DNA of 64,000 bases from Glycomyces amatae (lineage in GTDB: Bacteria; Actinomycetota; Actinomycetes; Mycobacteriales; Micromonosporaceae): positions 124,001 to 188,000 of the forward strand of contig NZ_JAJLQZ010000008.1 in the NCBI RefSeq assembly GCF_020991375.1, given 5' to 3'. Shown here piece after piece: positions 11,001 to 18,360 of the stretch; position 1 is the first letter of the stretch, and every line of letters starts with the position of its first letter. Under the pieces are notes generated by a model. It did not search any database and was not told where the DNA came from. It saw only the letters and a program-made list of their open reading frames with translations. Position numbers and translations under genes: made by a program.

Positions 11001-11296
11001 TCGGCGTGGGCGTGCTCGGTGCGGCGCAGGACGATGCCGGCGACCGCGGCGCCGACCGGGTTCGGCCGGCCGTCGAGGTGCTCGCGGGCGAGGCGGGCGA
11101 GCTCGGGGTCGGTGAGTTCGTTCGCGAGCGCCTCGTCGAGGTCGGGCCGGTGCCGCTCGGGGAGTCCGTTGAGGCCGGCGACCGTGCCGATGCGGAAGAC
11201 TCGGCGGACGCCGTCGCCGCGGCGAGGGAGCGCCCATTGACGCCACTCGGGCGAGGGGTCGGATTGATCCGACTGGGGCGCAACGTGATCGGTCAT
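8018..11296 (-). CDS. DUF4132 domain protein, paralogue c (YehI/MolR-like)
   Basis: A 1,092-residue soluble protein. The N-terminal two thirds look like Ala/Leu/Arg-rich helical repeats. The C-terminal third carries the DUF4132 core: LDFGPRSFRVDV, then PPKPGVRDD, then a helical block ending near SRATGLLT. The open frame runs far upstream, but ATG 11296 is preceded by AGGAAAG at about 7 nt and is the homologous start. It has diverged most of the three paralogues. It is the promoter-proximal gene of the unit that also encodes MoxR, DUF5682, VWA and SWIM, with a terminator hairpin just upstream and its own conserved promoter motif. E. coli YehI (DUF4132) is encoded in the same kind of locus. Molecular function is unknown; a scaffold or sensor handled by the MoxR/VWA machine is an inference. 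Confidence 0.87.
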   Translation of the reverse strand: MTDHVAPQSDQSDPSPEWRQWALPRRGDGVRRVFRIGTVAGLNGLPERHRPDLDEALANELTDPELARLAREHLDGRPNPVGAAVAGIVLRRTEHAHADTMRGMHRRRDDHPRGLDAQAAVREHLDAWTAHHGPAFAVAAAVEDLAATVTAHHQGGCFVRPVAPENLPNKLHVWAPDDGPLAAARTLVAAVDDAEHARICARVAEHRDTPVKRLAASLLVPDRADWAAEVLAERVLSRESRLGERLTWSLVNGSEHLRLLRRQAFEPYYVSREAVAEAVAGLGPDLLPVIVKTLGYKAVNAADRAELYNGAALLPTDEAMTLLLDRGADPRAAAAATAAAARFPDRAARLTAARAATAAPLERTRLAALVTATPACAAAPGLTDAERAALDALTAETALPEAEPGRLPGLLVSPPWNGRPKTKAPRHIEGLTSPAPVIVGRAGEYEQALATEPDLVEWDDAYWGDDDAYTPYLDGFNARDSGLAQLARKGPAVADDVAESIRRSPWAGRALTPIRSGTAAAIAAHWLVRLKDGGGPALDWFDRHGPHAAHLLVPHAFGPKAYQRTTARAGLRLVAWRHGTEAVLRAVRPHGPEAVAAVEALLDPELTQPLLNAPGSWHWIDTGQLPPVLLKDRSAVLSGTALTNLIEVLAQWAPRVPYPGVAIVTGHLDRASLARFSLGLAERWIGEGTPGDGIWTVGQLARFGGAAAARLLEEHAPRWHARRPEWTDAGLEALAALPARHAFAPLYRLSRNAKRPQVREAAARRCAAVADRLGTAPETLADRFAPALGLDRAVTLDFGPRSFRVDVDDRLNLSVTDATGKTRARPPKPGVRDDAEKAAASLARYRRLAKDLAGEIAFQSARLEDAMHAGRVWEPDEFARLAAHPVLGSLARRLLWLGETGTGPQGFRLAEDGSPTDVDDKPFDLGPDARVRLAHPALLGPGLAPWTEVFADYEVLQPFDQLARPALLLTREEAESGILHRFTGRTAVFGRLREVMTWKQLSWGEYRPEGAEYRAWRFDRELPGGARLLVEIDPTFVHPEPDPQGRHRVLGIWFSATKNRHRDVPALRGDALDPVTVSEILAGLSRATGLLT

Positions 11297-11328
11297 ATAC
11301 GTCTTTCCTGAGGCGGTGGCGTTCCACA

Positions 11329-11354
11329 CGAGCATAGAGACCCGGTGCGACACC
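11329..11354 (-). promoter_or_regulatory. Shared promoter-proximal motif, copy c (before DUF4132-c)
   Basis: On the minus strand TGTCGCACC is followed after 7 nt by a -10-like TATGCT. The TGTCG and -10 elements are separated exactly as in the copies at 14763-14788 and 18119-18144. The -10-like element begins 35 nt from the start codon, the same as for copy b. There is no convincing -35 hexamer at 17 nt, which suggests activator or alternative-sigma dependence. Confidence 0.6.
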
Positions 11355-11376
11355 GCCCCGGGAAGCGCGTGTACGA

Positions 11377-11408
11377 AAAAGGGCCCCGGCGTCGGCCGGG
11401 GCCCTTTT
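11377..11408 (-). terminator. Intrinsic terminator between DUF4132-b and DUF4132-c
   Basis: A 13-bp stem (11377-11389 pairing with 11396-11408) with loop cgtcgg, ending on the minus strand in a run of five T. It lies 19 nt past the DUF4132-b stop and ahead of the DUF4132-c promoter motif. It therefore splits the cluster into separate transcription units. Confidence 0.75.
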
Positions 11409-11427
11409 CGTTCGGATCGGCGCCCGG

Positions 11428-14400
11428 TCAGGCGGGCGTGGTCACGCGGGTGAGGTCGGCGAGGATCTCGGAGGCGGTGAGCGGGTCGATGCCGTCCGGG
11501 ACGGGCTCGTGATCGCGCGTGCCGCCGTACCAGTAGTGCTCGCGGCGGCCGACATGGGCGCCCTGGATGGTCTGGACGGGGTTCTCGGCGATCATGCCGA
11601 CCCAGATGCCCGGGTCGAGCGAGAGGGAGACGTGGCCGCCGCCCGGCAGGGGGTAGTGCATGCCGGGCTCGACGCCGCCGTCCTCGGGCGCGGCGCGCTG
11701 CCAGCCGCGCTTGGTGAGGCCCAGGAGCCGGCCCACGTCGACCTTCTTGCCCTCGAAGCGGGTCAGGTGCCCGGTGGCGAGCTCCTCGTCGGTGAAGGCC
11801 ATGACGGGCCGCGAGAGCTGCGGGAAGGGCTGGAGGATCTCGTAGTCGGCGAGGACCTCGGCCCAGGCGTCGACTTCCCGGGACTCCATGTGGATGGGGT
11901 GCGCGAGGCGGACGACGGCGTCGTCGGGGAGGGTGAACGCGTCGTCGGCGGCGTCGCCGTAGCTGCCGTCCTCGGCGATGCGGAACCCGGTGCGGGCGCC
12001 GTCGTGCTCGGCGAGCCACACGAGGCGCCGGGCCAGGTGCTTGACGAGCGGGTGCTCGGCGAAGAAGCGGCGGAACTCGTCGGGGCTCCAGGTCCGGGCG
12101 CGGACCATGGCCGCCTCGAGCCGCGAGACCTGGTCGGACGCGGCGGACCGGAGCTCCTTCTTGAGCAGCGAGAAGCGCTGGTAGGCGGCCTCGGCGACCG
12201 CGGGGTCGTCCTTCGCGCCGGGTTTGGGGAGGGTCTTGCGGGGCTTGCCCGCGTCGTCGGTGACGTACGGCTTGAGCTGCTCGTCGAAGACCACCGTGAA
12301 CTTCCGGGGGCCGTAGTCGAGGACGAGGGCGTCGTCGCCGAGCCCGAAGTCGGGGACGAGGCGGTCGGCGAGCTGCTCGGGGCTCAGGCCCAGTTCGGCG
12401 GCGATCGCCTCGATCTGGACGCCCGCCTCCTGCTTGAGCGCCTTGAACTTCACCTTCTGGGCGATGCCCTGGATGGCCCGCAGGGCCTCCTCGGTGCCGA
12501 TGGCCCCGAGGACGCCGAGGCCGGCCACGGCCCGCTTGTGCTGGCTCAGGCCCGGCCATTCGCGGATCTTCGGGGCCAGGAGGCGCACGGTGTCGTCGTC
12601 GGCGAAGTGGGCGAGCTGGGTCAGGGCCCAGCCGTCCTTCGACGGGCCGCCGGCCGCGAGCCACAGCTGGAACAGGGCCCGGCCGAAGCGGGCGAGGGAG
12701 TCGCGGTCGCAGGCCTCGGCGACGACGTCGAGGCCCGCGTACGGGTACTCGGGGGTGGTCAGGGCCAGCACGGTGACCAGGTGGCGGACCGACTCGGCCG
12801 GGAGCGCGCGGCCGCCGGCCAGGACCGGCGGGAGCATCGCCGGGTCGACCCAGGCGCCGGGCTTGGGGAGCTTCGCGCCGCGCGGTTCGAGCGGGTCGCC
12901 GTCGAGGAGGTCGCGGATCGCCGCGGCGGCCTCGTCGCCGTAGGAGGCGGCGGCGGTCTCGACCGCGGCGTCGCCGTGGCGCGCCGCGACGAGCAGCAGG
13001 GCGCCTTCGGCGATCCGGCGGGCCTTCTTGTCGGCGCCGAGGGCGTCGGGGACGAGGAGGCGGGCGCCTTCGGCGCCGTGCCGGTCGAACCAGGCGACGG
13101 CGCCGGCGCGGGCGGTCTTGAGGCGGTCGAGCCAGTCGGCGGCGAGTCGGGCCGCGTCCAGGCTCCGGATCGGCGCGAGCACGTCGTGGTGGGCCGGATG
13201 GCCGCGCAGGGCCGACAGGACGCGCTGCGCCACCGCGGCCTCGAAGCGCGCGAGGATCACGTTGAGGTCGCCGTGCGAGTACGGCGAGAAGGTGCTGTCC
13301 CACTTTTCGAGGACGGTGGCGGCGACGGCGACCGGCGCGTAGGTGAGGGCGATGCCGTGCATGCGGGTGTCGCCGCGCTTCTCGGCGTGGCGCAGGCGCT
13401 GGTGCCAGTCCTCCTCGGTGTGGTTGCTGAAGTAGTCGACCGCGGGGGCGGACCAGCGCTCCCGTTCGCCCGGGGCCCAGTGGACGCTGGTGTCGCCGGG
13501 CGCTTCGAGGCCGTCGATGACGACCGGTCTGCGCTTGGGGCGCTTCGCGGCCCAGGGCGGGGCGGTCAGCAGCGGCGGCAGGTCCTCGAGGGCGGCCTGG
13601 GGGATGTCGGCGGCGTCGAAGAGGGCCTCGATCGCGGCGCGGTCGGGGTGGCCGTCGCGGACCGCGGCGGGAACGAGGGCCGCGAGGGCGGCCAGGCGGG
13701 GCCGCAGTTCGGGGGCGGCGGCGGCGCGGGCGAGGATGCGCAGGGCCCGGTGCGGGAAGCGGGCGGCGGCGGCCGCCGCGGCCCCGTACACGCCCGGCTC
13801 GGTGAGGTTGCCGACGAGGTAGGACATCGCCTCGTCGGTGGGGATGCGGCAGAGGGCCTCCAGGAGGGTGGCGCGGGCCTCGGCGTCGAGCATCTGGCGC
13901 AGGCTCGCGGTGAGGACCGGGAGGCTGGCGGCGCCGAGGTTGTGGAGGATCGTGCCGGTCAGGCGGGTGGTGGCCTCCCACTTCTCGAGTTTGGTGAGGC
14001 CGGCGGCGGCGAGCTGCTCGGGGGTGGAGACGATCTCCCACAGGATCTTGTCGCTGTAGTAGCCCTTCACGGTCGCGTACTCGCGGCAGACCTCGTCGGC
14101 CCAGGCCCGCTGCTCGGGGAGGGCGAGGCTGGTGACGAAGCGCTCGACGGGGCCGGTCCGGAACGCCGCGGCCGCGGTGACGACCGCGGCGTACTCGTTC
14201 TCGTCGGCGGCCGCGATGAGGCCGCGCAGCGCCTTGAGGCCGAGGTGGGTCTCCTGGAAGAGGGCGCCGAGGTGCCCGACCTGCGCGACCGCGAGCCTGC
14301 GCTCGGCGATCGGGACCTTCTTGCGGTGCTGGTAGCGGTTCGAGGAGCTCAGCGACATGGTCGCGAGCGAGGCGGCCACGGCGAACGCGAGGCCGTGGTC

Positions 14401-14730
14401 GGCGGCCCAGGCGTCGAGTTCGGGGCGCAGGGCCGAGGGCGACCGGCGCTGGTCGGAGTCGCGCATCAGGACCGCGACGACGCCCGCGCCGTAGGCGTCG
14501 GCCTCGCCGTCGAGGTGGCGCAGGGCCGCGGGGGCGAAGTCCTGGTTCTCGGGCGCGGCCAGTGCGGCGCGCAGCTCGGCGTCGTGCGACGCGATGAGGC
14601 CGCGGACCCGCGCGGGGGCCTCGGGGTCGAGCTCGACCGGGCCTCCGGGGCGCCTGCCGCGGAACGGGAGCAGGTCGTCGAACCAGGGGACTTCGAGTTG
14701 GTCTTCTCGGGGTGCAGCGGTGTCAGTCAT
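11428..14730 (-). CDS. DUF4132 domain protein, paralogue b
   Basis: A 1,100-residue paralogue of the flanking genes. An Ala/Leu-rich helical N-terminal region is followed by the DUF4132 core: LDYGPRKFTVVFDEQLKPYV, then LPKPGAKDD, then a conserved stretch containing WLAEHDGARTGFRIAEDGSY. The open frame begins at a TTG (14736), but ATG 14730 (MTDTAAPRED) is preferred because it sits at the same distance (35 nt) from the conserved -10-like element as the paralogue c start. No signal peptide or membrane segments. A 77-nt tract near its 3' end is almost identical to DUF4132-a. Followed by an intrinsic terminator, so it is probably transcribed alone. Function unknown. Confidence 0.86.
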   Translation of the reverse strand: MTDTAAPREDQLEVPWFDDLLPFRGRRPGGPVELDPEAPARVRGLIASHDAELRAALAAPENQDFAPAALRHLDGEADAYGAGVVAVLMRDSDQRRSPSALRPELDAWAADHGLAFAVAASLATMSLSSSNRYQHRKKVPIAERRLAVAQVGHLGALFQETHLGLKALRGLIAAADENEYAAVVTAAAAFRTGPVERFVTSLALPEQRAWADEVCREYATVKGYYSDKILWEIVSTPEQLAAAGLTKLEKWEATTRLTGTILHNLGAASLPVLTASLRQMLDAEARATLLEALCRIPTDEAMSYLVGNLTEPGVYGAAAAAAARFPHRALRILARAAAAPELRPRLAALAALVPAAVRDGHPDRAAIEALFDAADIPQAALEDLPPLLTAPPWAAKRPKRRPVVIDGLEAPGDTSVHWAPGERERWSAPAVDYFSNHTEEDWHQRLRHAEKRGDTRMHGIALTYAPVAVAATVLEKWDSTFSPYSHGDLNVILARFEAAVAQRVLSALRGHPAHHDVLAPIRSLDAARLAADWLDRLKTARAGAVAWFDRHGAEGARLLVPDALGADKKARRIAEGALLLVAARHGDAAVETAAASYGDEAAAAIRDLLDGDPLEPRGAKLPKPGAWVDPAMLPPVLAGGRALPAESVRHLVTVLALTTPEYPYAGLDVVAEACDRDSLARFGRALFQLWLAAGGPSKDGWALTQLAHFADDDTVRLLAPKIREWPGLSQHKRAVAGLGVLGAIGTEEALRAIQGIAQKVKFKALKQEAGVQIEAIAAELGLSPEQLADRLVPDFGLGDDALVLDYGPRKFTVVFDEQLKPYVTDDAGKPRKTLPKPGAKDDPAVAEAAYQRFSLLKKELRSAASDQVSRLEAAMVRARTWSPDEFRRFFAEHPLVKHLARRLVWLAEHDGARTGFRIAEDGSYGDAADDAFTLPDDAVVRLAHPIHMESREVDAWAEVLADYEILQPFPQLSRPVMAFTDEELATGHLTRFEGKKVDVGRLLGLTKRGWQRAAPEDGGVEPGMHYPLPGGGHVSLSLDPGIWVGMIAENPVQTIQGAHVGRREHYWYGGTRDHEPVPDGIDPLTASEILADLTRVTTPA

Positions 14731-14762
14731 CGGCAACTCTCATGGACCGGGGATGTCGGGAC

Positions 14763-14788
14763 CGAGCATAGAGCGCCGGTACGACATC
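14763..14788 (-). promoter_or_regulatory. Shared promoter-proximal motif, copy b (before DUF4132-b)
   Basis: On the minus strand TGTCGTACCGG is followed by CTCTATGCTCG, nearly the same as copy c (GTCG-ACCGG-CTCTATGCTCG). It lies in the short gap between DUF4132-a and DUF4132-b, showing that paralogue b has its own promoter. Confidence 0.6.
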
Positions 14789-14801
14789 CCCGTCCCGGTC
14801 G

Positions 14802-17800
14802 CTACCGCGCTGCGGCGAGGCGGGCGAGGCCGGCCAGGGCCTCGGAGGCGGCCACCGGGTCCGCCGCCGCGGGGAGCGCGCCGCCGCTCGCGCGGCGGTA
14901 GTCCTCGAAGGGCGAGAGGCGCACGCTCGCGAGGGTCTGGCGCGGGTACTCCTGGACCGACCCGGTGTAGATGCCCGGTTCCAGGCCGACGACGATGCAG
15001 CCGCCGGTGGGGAACGTGTAGGCGATGCCCGGTTCCATCCCGGCGTCCTCGGGGCCGGAGCGGTGCCAGCCGCGGCCGGTGAGGCCGAGGACGTGTCCGA
15101 CGTCGACGGTGACGCCCTGGAAGCGCTCGAGGACGCCGGTCGCGAGCTCCTCGTCGGTGAAGGCCATGACGGGCCGGGAGAGCTGCGGGAAGGGCTGGAG
15201 GATCTCGTAGTCGGCGAGCAGCTCGGCCCAGGCGGCGATCTCGGGGCCCAAGTGGACGGGGTGGGCGAGGCGGACGGCGGCGTCGGCTGGGAGGGCGAAC
15301 GCGTCGTCGGCGGCGTCGCCGAACGAGCCGTCCTCGGCGATGCGGAACGCGGTCGTCCCGGCGCCGTGGTCGGCGAGCCAGACGAGGCGGCGCGCGAGGT
15401 GCTTCACGAGGGCGTGCTCGGCGAAGTGCCGGCGGAACTCCCCCGCGCTCCAGGTGCGCCCGCGGACCATGGCGGTCTCGAGGCGCTTGACGAGGTCGGC
15501 GGCGACGGTGCGCAGCTCCTTCTTGAGGGCGGTGTAGCGCCGGTAGGCGTCGTCGGCGGTCTCGGCGTCGTCCTTGGCGCCGGGTCTGGGGAGGGTCTTG
15601 CGGGGCTTGCCGGCGCCGTCGGTGACGTACGGCTTGAGCTGCTCGTCGAAGGCCACGGTGAAGGTGCGGGGGCCGTAGTCGAACAGGAGGGCCTCCGTGG
15701 CGCCGAGCCCGAAGTCGGGGACGAGGCGGTCGGCGAGCTGCTCGGGGGTCAGGCCGAGGCGGTCGGCGATCGCCTGGACCTGGTCGTGCGCCTCCCAGCG
15801 GATCCCGTCGTACCTCGCCTTGTCCGCGATGCCCTGGACGGCCCGCATGGCCGCCTCGGTGCCGATGGCGCCCAGGATCTTCAGGCCCTGGACGGCCCGG
15901 TGGTGCTGGCTCTCCCCCGGCCACTCGGCGACGAGCGGGGCCAGGACGCGGACGGTGTGGTCGTCGGCGAAGTGCGCGAGCTGCGCGAGGGCCCAGCCGT
16001 CCTTCGACGGGGCGCCCGCGGCGAGCCAGAGTTCGAACAGGGCCAGGGAGAAGCGGTTGAGCGACGCGCGGTCGCAGGCCTCGGCGACGATGCCGACGCC
16101 CGCGTAGGGGGCGTCGACGGCGAGGACCGTGACGAGGTGGCGGACGGCTTCGGGCGGCAGGGCCCGCTCGCCGCCTGCGAGGAGCACCTGCGGGAGCAGC
16201 GCGGGCGCGGCCCAGGCGCCGGGCCGGGGGGCCTTCCCGCCGGGCGGCGTCGACGGGTCGACGTCGGTGAGGGCCTCGATCGCGGCGGCGGCCTCGGCGC
16301 CGTACCGGGCGGCGGCGGTGCGGACCAGTTCGGGTCCGTGCTCGCTCGCGAGGTAGTGGAGGGCCTGCTCGGCGGCGGTGCGGCGCTTCCCGGTCCGGCT
16401 GAGGGCGTCGGGGACGAGCAGGACGGCGGCGTCCGACCGGTGGCGGTCCAGCCAGGCGGCGGCGTGCTCGCGGACGGACTTGAGCCGGGCGAACCCGTCG
16501 GCCATGAGCCGCGCGGCCGCGAGGTTCGCGACCGGCAGCAGGGCCTCGCGCAGGCCCGTTTGGGACGCGGCGCCGACGGCGGCCTGCTCGGACACGTCCT
16601 CGCCGAAGCGCGCGAGGGCGGTCTTGAGGTGGTACCCGGCCGCCCAGTCGTCGAGGCCTTCGGCCCGCCAGCTCGCGACCAGCGGCGCGGCGATGTCGAG
16701 CGGCGCGAAGGCCAGGAAGCGCAGGCCGTCGTCGGCGGCGAGTTCGCCGCGGGCGAGTGCGGCGGCGGTCTTGCGCCAGTCCTCGTCGGTGTGCGTGCCG
16801 AAGGCGTAGGGCGCCTCCCGCTCCCACTCCTGCCGCTCGTCCTCGGCCCAGACCACGCGGTTGATCGGGGGCGGGACGAGGCCTTCGACGACGACGGGCC
16901 TGCGTTTGGGGGCGTTGTCGGCCCAGGGCGGGGCGGCGAGCAGCGGCGGCAGGTCGGCGGGGTCGGCCTCGGAGAAGCGCGTCCCGGACTCGAACAGGGG
17001 CGCGAGGACGTCGCGGGCCGGGGCGTCCAGGTGCTCCAGTGCGGTCTGGAGGACCGGGTCGGCGTGGACGAGCGCGGCGAGCCGCTTGCGGGTCTCGGCG
17101 TCGGCGCCGGGGAGGCGCGCGGCGACGGCGCGGAGGGCCCGCAGTGGGAAGCGCTTCGCGGCGTCCATCGCGAAGCCGACGACGCCGGCCTCGCCGAGCC
17201 GGTCGGCGAGGTGGCCGACGGCCTCGTCGGAGGGCAGCAGGGCGAGCGCCTTGTGGCAGGCCTTGAGCTCGCCGGCGTAGTAGGCCTCCTCCGCGGTGCG
17301 GATCAGCACCGGCGCGGCGTCGGCGCCGAGGCGGCGCACCAGGGGGGCGACGTGGGCGGTCGTGACGTCGTAGGCGACCGGGATGGTCGACAGGCCCAGG
17401 AGCCGGAGCTGCTCCGCGGTGGTGACGGCCTCGCGCACGAGGGTCTCGGTGACGGGGTGGGCGGGGTTGAGGGAAGTGTGCTCGGCGCACACCTCGTCGG
17501 CCCAGTCGCGCTCGTCGGGGACGAGGAGGGTCACCGCGAACCGCTGGGCGGGCGAGTCGCGGCGGTCGGCGAGGGCGGCGACCACCGCGGCGTACTCGTC
17601 GTCTCCTGCGACGGCGAGCAGCGACCGCAGGTCGCTCAGCAGGCCGTCGCTGCCGGTGTCCCATTCGAGGGCGCTGATCGGCATCCGGTGGAGGCCGATC
17701 CGGCGTTTCGACCGCTTGAAGACGCCGACGGTGAAGTACTCGGCCAGGGCCTGCGCGGCGAAGGCGAGGCCGCGCTCGGCAACCAGGTGGTGGAGCACGG

Positions 17801-18113
17801 GCCGGGCCTGCTCCCGGTGCCGGCCGCTCCCGCGGTCGGCGAGGACTATGACCGCGGCGGCGCCCAGGGGGTCGGGGTCGCCGGCGAGGAAGGCCGTCCC
17901 GGCGGTCTGGCACCGCCCTCGCGGCTCGAACGCCAGCGCCTCGGCGATCCGATCGGCCTCCTCGGCGAGCCGCTGTCTGCCCGCCTCGGGGTCGAGCGCG
18001 ACCTTGCGGGGCTTCCCGGTGGTGCGGGTGGGGGTGACCAGGCGCTCCCAGGAGGAGGGGAAGTCGAGCCGGTCTTCGTCGGGGAGGGCCGGGGCGTCAG
18101 GGGAAGGTGTCAT
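14802..18113 (-). CDS. DUF4132 domain protein, paralogue a
   Basis: A 1,103-residue paralogue, closest to paralogue b. The helical N-terminal region is followed by the DUF4132 core: LFDYGPRTFTVAFDEQLKPY, then LPRPGAKDD, then a block with FRIAEDGSFGDAADDAF. ATG 18113 (MTPSPDAPAL) is chosen; the open frame upstream to 18554 is an antisense artefact over the next gene. No Shine-Dalgarno sequence precedes it, and the conserved -10-like element lies only 8 nt from the ATG, so the mRNA may be leaderless. It is the first of three tandem copies and is divergent from the spermidine-synthase-like gene. Function unknown; see the yeh-like cluster. Confidence 0.86.
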   Translation of the reverse strand: MTPSPDAPALPDEDRLDFPSSWERLVTPTRTTGKPRKVALDPEAGRQRLAEEADRIAEALAFEPRGRCQTAGTAFLAGDPDPLGAAAVIVLADRGSGRHREQARPVLHHLVAERGLAFAAQALAEYFTVGVFKRSKRRIGLHRMPISALEWDTGSDGLLSDLRSLLAVAGDDEYAAVVAALADRRDSPAQRFAVTLLVPDERDWADEVCAEHTSLNPAHPVTETLVREAVTTAEQLRLLGLSTIPVAYDVTTAHVAPLVRRLGADAAPVLIRTAEEAYYAGELKACHKALALLPSDEAVGHLADRLGEAGVVGFAMDAAKRFPLRALRAVAARLPGADAETRKRLAALVHADPVLQTALEHLDAPARDVLAPLFESGTRFSEADPADLPPLLAAPPWADNAPKRRPVVVEGLVPPPINRVVWAEDERQEWEREAPYAFGTHTDEDWRKTAAALARGELAADDGLRFLAFAPLDIAAPLVASWRAEGLDDWAAGYHLKTALARFGEDVSEQAAVGAASQTGLREALLPVANLAAARLMADGFARLKSVREHAAAWLDRHRSDAAVLLVPDALSRTGKRRTAAEQALHYLASEHGPELVRTAAARYGAEAAAAIEALTDVDPSTPPGGKAPRPGAWAAPALLPQVLLAGGERALPPEAVRHLVTVLAVDAPYAGVGIVAEACDRASLNRFSLALFELWLAAGAPSKDGWALAQLAHFADDHTVRVLAPLVAEWPGESQHHRAVQGLKILGAIGTEAAMRAVQGIADKARYDGIRWEAHDQVQAIADRLGLTPEQLADRLVPDFGLGATEALLFDYGPRTFTVAFDEQLKPYVTDGAGKPRKTLPRPGAKDDAETADDAYRRYTALKKELRTVAADLVKRLETAMVRGRTWSAGEFRRHFAEHALVKHLARRLVWLADHGAGTTAFRIAEDGSFGDAADDAFALPADAAVRLAHPVHLGPEIAAWAELLADYEILQPFPQLSRPVMAFTDEELATGVLERFQGVTVDVGHVLGLTGRGWHRSGPEDAGMEPGIAYTFPTGGCIVVGLEPGIYTGSVQEYPRQTLASVRLSPFEDYRRASGGALPAAADPVAASEALAGLARLAAAR

Positions 18114-18118
18114 GCCGG

Positions 18119-18144
18119 ACACCCTAGGAGCCGGGTGCGACACC
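18119..18144 (-). promoter_or_regulatory. Shared promoter-proximal motif, copy a (before DUF4132-a)
   Basis: On the minus strand GGTGTCGCACCCGGCTCC is followed directly by TAGGGT. The spacing from TGTCGC to the -10-like hexamer is 10 nt, as in copies b and c. Transcription starting 6-8 nt after TAGGGT would fall on or beside the ATG at 18113. Confidence 0.55.
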
Positions 18145-18264
18145 ACCGCTGCGTCACGAAGGCGTTGCACGGCATCCGGAACCCGCTGACCAGTGAGGTT
18201 CGCGGACCCCGCCCGCGAGGAGGGCCCGCCGCCCGGCGGGTCGAGCGGCGGCGTCCGCGGGTCG

Positions 18265-18332
18265 CCGCCGCGGAGCGGGCCCGGCTCACGGCGGCGTGGC
18301 GGCCGCCGCGGTCCGGCCCCGCTCCGCGGCGG
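18265..18332. repeat. Long-loop inverted repeat in the divergent intergenic region
   Basis: A perfect 15-bp inverted repeat (18265-18279 pairing with 18318-18332) with a GC-rich loop of 38 nt. It lies 28-95 nt upstream of the spermidine-synthase-like start. It could fold in the mRNA leader or be a binding site. The 18114-18360 gap contains no gene. Confidence 0.4.
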
Positions 18333-18360
18333 TCGCGGGCGGTGATGGTTCGATTGGTCG

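Noticed and set aside
11509..14901. 1,130-codon plus-strand frame opposite DUF4132-b
   Set aside because: Low-complexity shadow; the DUF4132 domain is read from the minus strand. A similar shadow lies at 15063-18614.
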